Assembly: GCA_024223125.1 (NCBI GenBank) | Contig: JAAEOP010000361.1 | Span: forward strand, 1-9,703 | From: Chloroflexota bacterium | GTDB taxonomy: Bacteria > Chloroflexota > Anaerolineae > Promineifilales > Promineifilaceae | Direction: 5' to 3' | DNA: 9,703 nt | Shown: positions 1 to 6,271 of the stretch, one piece after another | Layout of the letters: every line of letters begins with the position of its first letter | Numbering within the stretch: the first letter of the stretch is position 1 | Translations under genes and position numbers: made by a program | The notes under the pieces: model-generated | Told to the model about the DNA's origin: nothing | The model's database searches: none | Seen by the model: the letters and a program-made list of their open reading frames with translations, nothing else

Positions 1-132
1 GGAATGAGGATTAAATAATCCCATGAACTTTAATTTGTCATTCCCGCGAAGGCGGGAATCCACTCGACTAAAAAGATGGATACCTGCCTTCGCAGGTATG
101 ACAAGTTCGGGGTTTAATAAAATCCCCATTCC
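1..132. repeat. Nested palindromic intergenic element with two REP-like hairpins
   Basis: Arms 1-30 and 103-132 are inverted copies that match at about 22 of 30 positions. Inside them, 36-62 and 77-103 are inverted copies matching at 23 of 27. Each inner copy is itself a hairpin: stem ATTCCCGC/GCGGGAAT (40-47/52-59, loop GAAG) and stem ATACCTGC/GCAGGTAT (80-87/92-99, loop CTTC). The four differences between the two hairpins are paired (T-A versus A-T and C-G versus T-A), so both stems stay intact. The first hairpin fits the widespread REP-like pattern ATTCCC-N8-GGGAAT. The left flank is outside the window, so a target duplication cannot be tested. No protein is encoded here. Confidence 0.7.
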
Positions 133-133
133 T

Positions 134-190
134 TAGGAGATTGGAGATTAGGAGAGTGGGAGATTGGAAATCTCTTAATCTCCAATCTCT
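134..190. repeat. GGAGATT-type micro-repeat array with inverted tail
   Basis: Units of 7-8 bases (TTAGGAGA, TTGGAGA, TTAGGAGA, GTGGGAGA) run from 134 to about 168. An inverted copy, AATCTCCAATCTCT, follows at 177-190, so GAGATTGGA can pair with TCCAATCTC in a 9-bp stem. The array sits directly before the permease start. Reading through it adds about 20 residues of array-derived sequence upstream of the first ATG, which is why that extension is not accepted as coding. Similar arrays occur at 6079-6110 and 9629-9643. Confidence 0.65.
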
Positions 191-200
191 CAAAAAAGTT

Positions 201-1298
201 ATGCAAAACACACTTACAACTTCGTCCACCAACCAAAACACAATTGCGACCTGGGTAAAAACCAATAAAGGTTTGTTAGGGCTGCTGACCTTAATGGTAT
301 TGTTGCCATTTATCATGGCTTTGGCCGATGGACAATCCATAGCCGATGTGCTGGCAAGTGAATCGGGGAGCGCCAAGTTTTTTCAGGGATTGTTGATTGA
401 GGTTTTTATCCTGGCAATTTTTGCCCTGAGCTATGATCTGGTGCTGGGCATTACCGGCATCCTTTCCTTTGGACACGCTATGTTTTTTGCCGGTGGCGCC
501 TATTTCACAGGTATCGCCTTTAAGAGCCTGGAATGGAATCTGGGCCTGACGATTGTGGGATTGGCAGCGGTAGCCTTGCTGCTGGCGCTGCTGTTTGGCG
601 TGATGCTGTGGCGAGTGCAGGGGATTACCTTTGCTTTGGTGACGTTGGGGTTAGCGGCCGTATTCCAAATCATCATCATGTCCAGCGAGTTGCAATCCTG
701 GACAGGGGCGGATGTGGGGTTACAAGGAGTGATTGTGCCCGAATTATTGAACACAAATGATGCCCGCTTCCGCCTCTATCTCATTGTGCTTTTTTCCCTC
801 TTCTTCATCTATCTGATTTACCGCCGTTTTGTGGACTCGCCAACAGGAAGGGTCTGTGTAGCCACGCGGGAGAACGAAAATCGGGCGCAGATGCTGGGGT
901 ATAACACCTGGCAGTTCAAGATGATGGTGTTGGCAGTGTCTTCATTAACGGCCGTGTACGCCGGATTCTTACACACCATTCACCAACCCATCGTCAGCCC
1001 CAACGTGGCTGGTTTGGGCTGGACGGTAGCTGCTTTACTCATCATTTTGATTGGCGGTGTAGGTACGTTAAGTGGGGCCATTGTGGGAGCGGCCGTTTTC
1101 CGTCTGCTTGAATTCTTCCTGGATAAATGGTTTGGGGATACGGCCAATTTCCTTCTGGGCGTTGTCTATATCGTCATTGTCCTATTCCTGCCCTATGGCA
1201 TTGTGGGAACCTGGCGCATCCGGGCGCCTCAAATTCAACAAGGCCGCAAACGATTACTGCGCTTGTTCAGCGACCGTAAATCGCCAGAATCATCATAG
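201..1298 (+). CDS. livM: Branched-chain amino-acid-type ABC transporter permease (LivM-like)
   Basis: This is an integral inner-membrane permease of the BPD_transp_2 family, which with a LivH-type partner, two ATPases and a periplasmic binding protein imports branched-chain amino acids or related amides and urea. The product is 365 residues, normal for LivM. After a polar N-terminus comes a hydrophobic helix (about 24-42), then the LivM signature around 77-101 (LGITGILSFGHAMFFAGGAY) and further membrane helices. The cytoplasmic coupling loop contains RENENRAQMLG (about 223-233), the ATPase contact region. ATG 201 is chosen because upstream in-frame TTG 141 and GTG 156 lie in a micro-repeat array. 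ATG 201 itself lacks a clear Shine-Dalgarno, so GTG 156, with GGAG at 143-146, is a real alternative. No ATPase or binding protein lies in the window, so partners are presumably to the left. UrtC-type urea permease cannot be excluded. The stop converges on the next gene with a 9-bp gap and no room for a terminator. Confidence 0.88.
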   Translation: MQNTLTTSSTNQNTIATWVKTNKGLLGLLTLMVLLPFIMALADGQSIADVLASESGSAKFFQGLLIEVFILAIFALSYDLVLGITGILSFGHAMFFAGGAYFTGIAFKSLEWNLGLTIVGLAAVALLLALLFGVMLWRVQGITFALVTLGLAAVFQIIIMSSELQSWTGADVGLQGVIVPELLNTNDARFRLYLIVLFSLFFIYLIYRRFVDSPTGRVCVATRENENRAQMLGYNTWQFKMMVLAVSSLTAVYAGFLHTIHQPIVSPNVAGLGWTVAALLIILIGGVGTLSGAIVGAAVFRLLEFFLDKWFGDTANFLLGVVYIVIVLFLPYGIVGTWRIRAPQIQQGRKRLLRLFSDRKSPESS

Positions 1299-1307
1299 CC
1301 GGTATTC

Positions 1308-2372
1308 CTATTTCGTTTGCGCCAAAAAATCGGTAACGGCCGTTGCCAAAGCCTCCGGTTGTTCCACAAAAGAGAAATGCCCCGCATCCTCAATGATCTG
1401 GAAATCTGCGTTAGCAAAAGCGTCCACATAAATCCGGCTGGCAGCTTCCGTTTGGATATCGTTGGCGCCGTGAACGATTAAAACGGGCGCGTCTACCACT
1501 TGCAAAGCGTCACGGAAATCATGGCGGCTGCCTATACTAAAATAGATCGCCATTGTCATCCAGCCGCCTGCTTTTCCCTGTTCTTGATCTAACGCCGGCA
1601 CATCAGCCACCGCTTCATAATATTGGGCAAATTGATTATTCAACTGTACCAAATCAGCCTCTGATTTGTTAAAAATATTGCCGAAATCCAGATACTCATC
1701 CAGATAAGCGTCATACTCTGCCTGCATATTTTCCGGTAACTTCCTTCTAACTTCCTCGAACAGCCCGCCGCTTTCCTGGGGCATAACCAACACATCGGCT
1801 GGCGCGATGAGAATTAGAGATTCTACATGCTGCGGGAATTCGGCCGCATACAGAGACGCCAGAAAACCGCCAAAAGAGTGGCCGATAATAATAAGCTGCT
1901 CCTCGCCTAGAATCTGGCGAATGCGCTCAATATCAGCAATTTGCGCTCCCAGACCGAGCGTTTGATCCAGAACGGTCATATTTTCGTAGTAGTTATTACT
2001 GGAAAAGGTATCAATGGGACGGGAGGATTGTCCGCTGCCACGCTGATCGTAATAGTGGAATTGGTATTCATTGGTTAATGGTTCCAGTCCCGGCAACGGC
2101 TGGGTAAACGGTTGCCCCGGCCCGCCGTGAATGATGAGGATGTTACGGCCGTTTCCGGCCGCGAAATGGTGTAATTGAATATCCTCTTCAACCTGCCAAA
2201 ATTCCGCATCCCCGGTTTGGGCTGGCGGCGTGAGCGGCCCGCGTAGATTTTCTGCGGCCGACACCATACCCGGTTTATAGAGCGGCTGGCTGGACCTATA
2301 CCAGAAGTAAACAGCGGCCGCGGCAACAAGCAATATGAGGATGGCAACGGCCGTTAGCGCTACTTTTTTCAT
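1308..2372 (-). CDS. Membrane-anchored alpha/beta hydrolase, proline iminopeptidase-like
   Basis: A 354-residue alpha/beta-hydrolase. Residues 4-25 form one hydrophobic helix after MKK, with no cleavage motif obvious, suggesting a signal anchor with the catalytic domain outside the cytoplasm. HGGPG at 82-86 is the oxyanion-hole motif typical of the S33 prolyl iminopeptidase group, followed by DQRGSGQS (109-116). The nucleophile elbow GHSFGG places Ser166. Asp305 in HGAND and His332 in AGHFSF complete the expected triad. A lid-like insert spans about 195-280. The family includes peptidases, esterases and lactonases, so the substrate is open. The ATG overlaps the stop of the upstream regulator gene as ATGA, and a strong AAGGAG lies 7 bases before it, so the two are one translationally coupled operon. 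The regulator's ligand-binding domain probably senses a compound related to this enzyme's substrate (inference). Confidence 0.85.
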   Translation of the reverse strand: MKKVALTAVAILILLVAAAAVYFWYRSSQPLYKPGMVSAAENLRGPLTPPAQTGDAEFWQVEEDIQLHHFAAGNGRNILIIHGGPGQPFTQPLPGLEPLTNEYQFHYYDQRGSGQSSRPIDTFSSNNYYENMTVLDQTLGLGAQIADIERIRQILGEEQLIIIGHSFGGFLASLYAAEFPQHVESLILIAPADVLVMPQESGGLFEEVRRKLPENMQAEYDAYLDEYLDFGNIFNKSEADLVQLNNQFAQYYEAVADVPALDQEQGKAGGWMTMAIYFSIGSRHDFRDALQVVDAPVLIVHGANDIQTEAASRIYVDAFANADFQIIEDAGHFSFVEQPEALATAVTDFLAQTK

Positions 2373-3244
2373 GATTTTGCTCCTTGTACAGGGACATGAA
2401 TTTCTGTCTTCAAATTTTCCGGTTTAGTACGGCGTGGATCGCGGTTCAAATACAACTCAAATGTGGGCACATTGCGTAATTCCATCCCGCTGCCGGGCAG
2501 CCAATCTTTGAATATGGCGTCGTAGGTTTGGCTGAAATTTTCATATGGCCCTTTGTGCAAAAAGATGGCGTATTTGCCGCCGGCAATCGTTTGTTTACCA
2601 ATTTCTCCTTCGGGATCCGTCTCTTCGGGAACAGTCATACAGGCATCGTAACGTAATTGTCGGCCGTCTGTAATATCCGGGCTGTCATGCGAAATGCCAA
2701 TCATCTGCGTTTCTTTCTTCATGAGCTTGTGAGAATAAGCGTATCCCATCAACACGCCCCAGGCATCGCTGGCGGCCTGACTGTACTCGCCCGTTTTGCG
2801 TGCAAAAAGGACAGTTTGTGGCTCTAATTGTTTGATTTTCGGTTTCATCATTTTTATCTCCTTATATTTTTGGGGAATGGAAACGGCCGTGCAGCCACCA
2901 TTTGTGTGCCGGTATGCCGATGGCGACACGCCAAAATGTTTCTTGAAGGCCTTGCCAAAGGCAGCCTGCGTTTCATATCCCACATTAAAAGCAATCTCTA
3001 AAATCTCTTGGCGTGAATGGAGCAGCTGCATGGCTGCCTGTTCCAACCGTACTCGACGGACATAAGCGGCTAATGATTCACCCATGTAGGCCGTGAAAAT
3101 GCGATGGAAATGGTATGGCGAAAATGAAGCTAACGCAGCCAGTTCATTGAGCGTTGGCGGCGTCTCTAAGCGGTTCTGAATACAAACCAACACCCGGTTA
3201 ATTCGCTGCTGATAATCTAAATTTGTTTCTTGTTGGTTGGTCAT
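2369..3244 (-). CDS. AraC-family regulator with C-terminal GyrI-like effector domain
   Basis: A 291-residue transcription factor of the Rob/SoxS-like group with the DNA-binding domain first. Two AraC helix-turn-helix units occupy about 31-55 (TLNELAALASFSPYHFHRIF) and 81-112 (the IAFNVGYETQAAFGKAFKKH stretch ending FGVSPSAYR). A linker (about 115-131) leads to a GyrI-like/SOUL-fold small-molecule-binding domain (133-289), with characteristic FLHKGPYENFSQTYDAIFKDWLP and a C-terminal ELYLNRDPRRT followed by EIHVPV. Such regulators bind hydrophobic or cationic ligands and activate efflux or detoxification genes. It is the first gene of a two-gene operon with the hydrolase, overlapping it by 4 bp. 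ATG 3244 is preceded by only a weak purine-rich stretch. By contrast, a perfect AAGGAG-N6-ATGATG lies inside the gene at the domain border (see 2858-2863), so a separate 160-residue GyrI-like product is possible. Autoregulation through the inverted repeat just upstream is an inference. Confidence 0.9.
   Translation of the reverse strand: MTNQQETNLDYQQRINRVLVCIQNRLETPPTLNELAALASFSPYHFHRIFTAYMGESLAAYVRRVRLEQAAMQLLHSRQEILEIAFNVGYETQAAFGKAFKKHFGVSPSAYRHTNGGCTAVSIPQKYKEIKMMKPKIKQLEPQTVLFARKTGEYSQAASDAWGVLMGYAYSHKLMKKETQMIGISHDSPDITDGRQLRYDACMTVPEETDPEGEIGKQTIAGGKYAIFLHKGPYENFSQTYDAIFKDWLPGSGMELRNVPTFELYLNRDPRRTKPENLKTEIHVPVQGAKS
2380..2385 (-). promoter_or_regulatory. Strong Shine-Dalgarno of the hydrolase gene
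   Basis: AAGGAG on the minus strand ends 7 bases before the ATG at 2372-2370. It lies inside the coding sequence of the upstream regulator, whose TGA overlaps the ATG (TCAT at 2369-2372 on the plus strand). This fixes the hydrolase start and indicates coupled translation. Confidence 0.8.
2858..2863 (-). promoter_or_regulatory. Internal ribosome-binding site at the AraC/GyrI domain border
   Basis: On the minus strand AAGGAG is followed by six A/T-rich bases (ATAAAA) and then two consecutive ATG codons at 2851-2849 and 2848-2846 (Met132 and Met133 of the regulator). This is a textbook Shine-Dalgarno with ideal spacing and is far better than the signal at the gene's own start. Initiation here would give a standalone 160-residue GyrI-like domain. 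Confidence 0.55.
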
Positions 3245-3261
3245 GTTTCTCGCTCTCTTTT

Positions 3262-3280
3262 AGTAACAGTTTGCGTTACT
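3262..3280. promoter_or_regulatory. Inverted repeat upstream of the AraC-type gene, possible operator
   Basis: AGTAAC (3262-3267) and GTTACT (3275-3280) form a perfect 6-bp inverted repeat with a 7-base spacer, 18 bases before the regulator ATG. A further GTAAC sits at 3291-3295. On the minus strand TTGTAA (3285-3280) and TAAAAG (3262-3257) have 17-base spacing and would bracket the repeat as weak -35 and -10 boxes. An operator for autoregulation is plausible but unproven. Confidence 0.35.
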
Positions 3281-3382
3281 TACAAGAATCGTAACACACG
3301 CAGTTGATGTTTGCTGTTCCATTCTTGCTAACTTTGTGTTTTCGTAGACGGCCGTTAAAAACTCAACACTGAAAGGACCCAA

Positions 3383-3411
3383 TTGCAGATTCCCTTTATT
3401 CTGACTACAAT
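3383..3411 (+). promoter_or_regulatory. Possible sigma-70-type promoter for the STAND gene
   Basis: TTGCAG (3383-3388) and TACAAT (3406-3411) are separated by exactly 17 bases. The -10 matches the consensus at 5 of 6 positions and the -35 at 3 of 6. Transcription would begin near 3418, giving an untranslated leader of roughly 170 bases that contains the repeat at 3460-3570. It is the only good plus-strand candidate I see in the 3245-3591 gap. Confidence 0.35.
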
Positions 3412-3459
3412 CTTGATCATAAATCGCCTATTTGAACCAGCCAATCATCTCTAGGAGGC

Positions 3460-3570
3460 TGTCGGAAAAGAAAAAAATAGGACGCAGATTTTCGCGGATA
3501 CAAATCAGAAAAATCAGCGTGAATCCTGAAAATCGGCGTTCATCCGCGTTCTATCCAAACTTCTCCGACA
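3460..3570. repeat. 111-bp repeat element with 11-bp terminal inverted repeats
   Basis: The ends TGTCGGAAAAG (3460-3470) and CTTCTCCGACA (3560-3570) are inverted repeats matching at 10 of 11. The interior (about 3480-3556) is a degenerate array of CGCNGAT/ATCNGCG-type words on both strands, for example ACGCAGATTTTCGCGGAT and TTCATCCGCGTTC. This resembles intergenic ATCCGCGTTC-type repeats widespread in environmental bacteria. No target duplication is visible. The element fills most of the gap before the STAND gene. The rest of 3245-3591 shows only the regulatory candidates listed separately and one isolated ACGGCCGT. Confidence 0.5.
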
Positions 3571-3591
3571 AGCGGCCAGGAAAACAGTGTC

Positions 3592-6087
3592 ATGGATAAA
3601 CAGCAACCATTAAGCCAATTACGGAAGACAATTTCCGAGCAATTCAACAAAGCAGGATTACGTCTGCTCTGCTCCGATTTGGGGGTGGAGTATGAAAACC
3701 TGTCTGGCGACACAAAGGATGAACAAGCGCTTTCTTTGGTAGAGTGGATGGAACGGTACGGCCGTCTCCCCGAACTCATCACGGCCGTCCACCGCCGCCG
3801 CCCAGAACTGAAAACAGGATTGCGTGTTTATGAACACGGCCGTTACAACCTCGCCGCCAACTTCATTGGCCGCAAAGCTGAACTAAAAGAATTGGATGAT
3901 TGGCTGGCCGACGCCAGCCGCCCCATGTTTATCGTTGTCGCCCTGGGCGGCACGGGGAAAAGCGCCTTGACCTGGCATTGGTTGGAAAGCGTCAAAGAGA
4001 GGGCGGAGCGGCCGTTCAACGTCCTCATCTGGCACGGCTTTTATGAGACGGGGCGGATAGACAATTTCCTGAGCGACGTCCTTACCTTTTGGGGGGAAAA
4101 GCCGCAGGAAATAGGGAACAAACGTTTGCAGCTTAACCGGCTGCTGGAACTGCTGTCCGCCACGCCGACCTTGATTGTGTTGGATGGCGCCGAGCGGCTG
4201 CTGCGGGCTTATGGGGGGATGAACGCCGCCTACCAAGCAGACGAAACGCCCACGACGCGGCGGGCGCAGGAATGTGTTGATCCCGTAGCTGCCGAGTTAC
4301 TGGTGGGGCTGTCCCAACTGCGGAGCGGCAGCAAAACATTGATCAGCAGCCGCTTGCTGCCGCAAGAACTGCTGGGGCGAGCGGGCGCCAAACTGCCGCC
4401 GCGCATTGGCCGCCTCGATTTGACTGGGCTAGACCCTGCCGACGCCTACCGCTTTTTTGTCGAATGGGGCATCCAGACAACGCGGGCCGAGGTGGACGCC
4501 GTTTGTGCCCCGCTTGATTATCACCCCTTTTGCATGGCCCTGCTGGCCGGTTACGCTGCCGCCGATTTTGCCGCTGCCAATGATTTGCGCGCCGCCGCCG
4601 ACTACGACCCCACTGCCGACCTGCTGGGCCGGCGGCAGCACATCTTGCGCCGCGCCTACAACAACCTGCCCCCCGCCGCCCAAATGACATTAGGCCGCCT
4701 GGCCGCCTTCCGCGCCGCCGTCCCCTGGGAAACAATTGCCGCCACCTTAGGCGACAACCGTAAAACCCGCACCGACCTCCACCTCCTCGAACAACGCGGC
4801 CTATTGCAGCGGTCAACGGTCGGCCGTCAGCCGTCGGCGACCACCTTCGACCTGCACCCCATCGCCCGCCGTTACGCTTACGAACGCTTGGCTGACCGCG
4901 CCGCCGTTCACACCCAACTGATTGTTTATTTTGAGGCCGCACCGGAGCCGCAAAAGATAAATAGCCTGACCGATTTGGCGCCGACGATTGAACTGTACCA
5001 CCACCTGACCCGTGCCCAACGGTACGACGAAGCCGTCGTCCTTTTTCGTGACCGGCTGCACAATGCTATGTATTATCAATTAGGCGCGTACCAACAAATG
5101 ATTGAACTGCTGCAAGCTCTGTTCCCCGACGGGGAGGATAAACCGCCCCGTTTGAGCGATGAAGCATGGCAGGCGTGGACGCTAGCTGTGTTGGCGAATA
5201 GTTATAGTTTGTCGGGACGGCCGGGAGCGGCCGTTCCTCTTTTCCAACAAGACATTGCCATTTCTGAGAAACAGGGGGACAAAAGGAATACGGCCGTTAG
5301 CCTCGGCAATCTGGCAGACGATCAAATAAAGATTGGCGCGCTGGCGGAGGCGGCCGACAACCTGTGCCGCAGCATTGAACTCTGTCAGGAAATTGAAGAT
5401 CGTTTTGAGGAGGCTAGTGAACATATGGAATACGGCCGTTTGCTAACCTACTGCGGCGACTGGGCAAAATCTGCGGCCGAACTGGATACCGTGCTGGAAC
5501 TATTCACGACCGAGAGCAATATTCAATCTCAAGGCATTGTCTGGGCATACCGGGCGCTCTCCACCTTGCTGCAAGGGGACGGTGCGGCGGCACAAAACGC
5601 GGCCCAAGGAGCGCTGCGCCTCGCCGACGAAACCGCCCGCACCATCTACCCAGTTGAGGCGGATTATGTGCGGGTGCATTGGCTGCTGGGCTGGGCGGCG
5701 CTGGCGCAAGGCCATCACACCGAAAGCCAAACCCGCCTCGACGAAGCGCTGCGCCGCTGCCGGGCCATCAATCTGGTGGAACTTGAACCGGCCATCCTCC
5801 TCGCCCAGGCCCGTCTGGCCCACGCCCAGGCCAACGGGCCGCGCTCATTAACTTACGCCCAACAAGCCCTCACCATCGCCCAACGCGTCGGCTACGTCCT
5901 TGACCTGGCCGACATCCACAACCATCTGGCCCGCCTGGCGCTTGACAACGACGACACGGCCGCCGCCCGCACCCACGCCCAAACTGCCCACGACCACGCC
6001 TTCTGCGACGGCCCTCCCTACGCCTACCAAACCGCCCTCAACGAAGCGGAACGTATTTTGGGGGAGGTTGAGGGGTTGGGGGATTAG
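3592..6087 (+). CDS. EAD-STAND NTPase-TPR protein (NLR-like, putative defence sensor)
   Basis: An 831-residue multidomain ATPase. Residues 1-71 look like an effector-associated (death-like) domain: LRKTISEQFNKAGLRLLCSDL, then GVEYENL, and GRLPELITAVHRRRP. Such domains recruit effectors through like-with-like contacts. An NB-ARC/NACHT-type STAND module follows: FIGRKAEL (91-98), Walker A GGTGKS (119-124), Walker B LIVLDGAE (194-201), a sensor-like TLISSR (249-254), and YHPFCMALL (310-318) in the place of the usual GxP motif. A winged-helix region spans about 345-435, ending LHPIARRYAYERL. From about 465 to the end are helical TPR-type repeats, the likely ligand sensor. All nucleotide-binding motifs look intact. 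Weak AGGA lies 10 bases before ATG. The final residues and TAG come from a GGAGATT micro-repeat array. Known relatives act in bacterial conflict or immunity by oligomerising and activating an effector; here no effector gene is adjacent, so it may act in trans. A transcriptional-regulator role is an alternative. Confidence 0.85.
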   Translation: MDKQQPLSQLRKTISEQFNKAGLRLLCSDLGVEYENLSGDTKDEQALSLVEWMERYGRLPELITAVHRRRPELKTGLRVYEHGRYNLAANFIGRKAELKELDDWLADASRPMFIVVALGGTGKSALTWHWLESVKERAERPFNVLIWHGFYETGRIDNFLSDVLTFWGEKPQEIGNKRLQLNRLLELLSATPTLIVLDGAERLLRAYGGMNAAYQADETPTTRRAQECVDPVAAELLVGLSQLRSGSKTLISSRLLPQELLGRAGAKLPPRIGRLDLTGLDPADAYRFFVEWGIQTTRAEVDAVCAPLDYHPFCMALLAGYAAADFAAANDLRAAADYDPTADLLGRRQHILRRAYNNLPPAAQMTLGRLAAFRAAVPWETIAATLGDNRKTRTDLHLLEQRGLLQRSTVGRQPSATTFDLHPIARRYAYERLADRAAVHTQLIVYFEAAPEPQKINSLTDLAPTIELYHHLTRAQRYDEAVVLFRDRLHNAMYYQLGAYQQMIELLQALFPDGEDKPPRLSDEAWQAWTLAVLANSYSLSGRPGAAVPLFQQDIAISEKQGDKRNTAVSLGNLADDQIKIGALAEAADNLCRSIELCQEIEDRFEEASEHMEYGRLLTYCGDWAKSAAELDTVLELFTTESNIQSQGIVWAYRALSTLLQGDGAAAQNAAQGALRLADETARTIYPVEADYVRVHWLLGWAALAQGHHTESQTRLDEALRRCRAINLVELEPAILLAQARLAHAQANGPRSLTYAQQALTIAQRVGYVLDLADIHNHLARLALDNDDTAAARTHAQTAHDHAFCDGPPYAYQTALNEAERILGEVEGLGD

Positions 6088-6110
6088 GAGATTGGGAGAT
6101 TGGGAGATTG
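6079..6110 (+). repeat. 8-bp tandem micro-repeat array overlapping the STAND stop codon
   Basis: Period-8 units ATTAGGAG, ATTGGGAG, ATTGGGAG, ATTG run from 6083 to 6110. The stop TAG at 6085-6087 is part of the first unit, and the preceding coding bases (GGTTGAGGGGTTGGGGGAT) look like a degenerate extension. The array therefore defines the protein's C-terminal EVEGLGD. Confidence 0.7.
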
Positions 6111-6143
6111 TGTCTATCTGGCAAGAACCGTCCCCCTCCTGCC

Positions 6144-6240
6144 ATTCCGAATCCCCAGAGAGCCTGCCCTGAGTACGGCCGAAGGGGATTCGGAATCTTG
6201 TACTCTACACGTCGCAAGATTCCTCCCTGCGCTCGGAATG
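6144..6240. repeat. Composite palindromic repeat between convergent genes
   Basis: A perfect 13-bp inverted repeat (ATTCCGAATCCCC at 6144-6156, complement at 6184-6196) encloses CCCTGAGTACGGCCGAAGGG, itself a partial palindrome. It is followed by an 8-bp hairpin GAATCTTG/CAAGATTC (6193-6200/6215-6222), with GCGCTCGGAATG after it. On the minus strand the right part reads CATTCCGAGCGCAGGGAGGA, like the TCATTCCGAGCG repeats scattered in many environmental genomes. It lies between the convergent STAND and oxidoreductase genes and could act as a two-way transcription barrier, although no T-tract follows the stems. Confidence 0.6.
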
Positions 6241-6271
6241 ATGGGGGAAGTATGTTCATCATTCCCAATTG

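Noticed and set aside
141..200. N-terminal extension of the permease from TTG 141
   Set aside because: The bases are a micro-repeat array with its inverted copy, and AGGAGA is one base from the TTG, too close to serve. GTG 156 is kept only as an alternative.
68..376. Minus-strand open frame of 102 codons over the 5' part of the permease gene
   Set aside because: It runs opposite a clear LivM-type coding sequence and through the repeats at 1-190; its translation has no recognisable domain and is best explained as a shadow.
4343..4942. Minus-strand 199-codon Arg/Gly-rich open frame
   Set aside because: It mirrors the GC-rich STAND coding region; the composition is what GCC-rich codons give in antisense.
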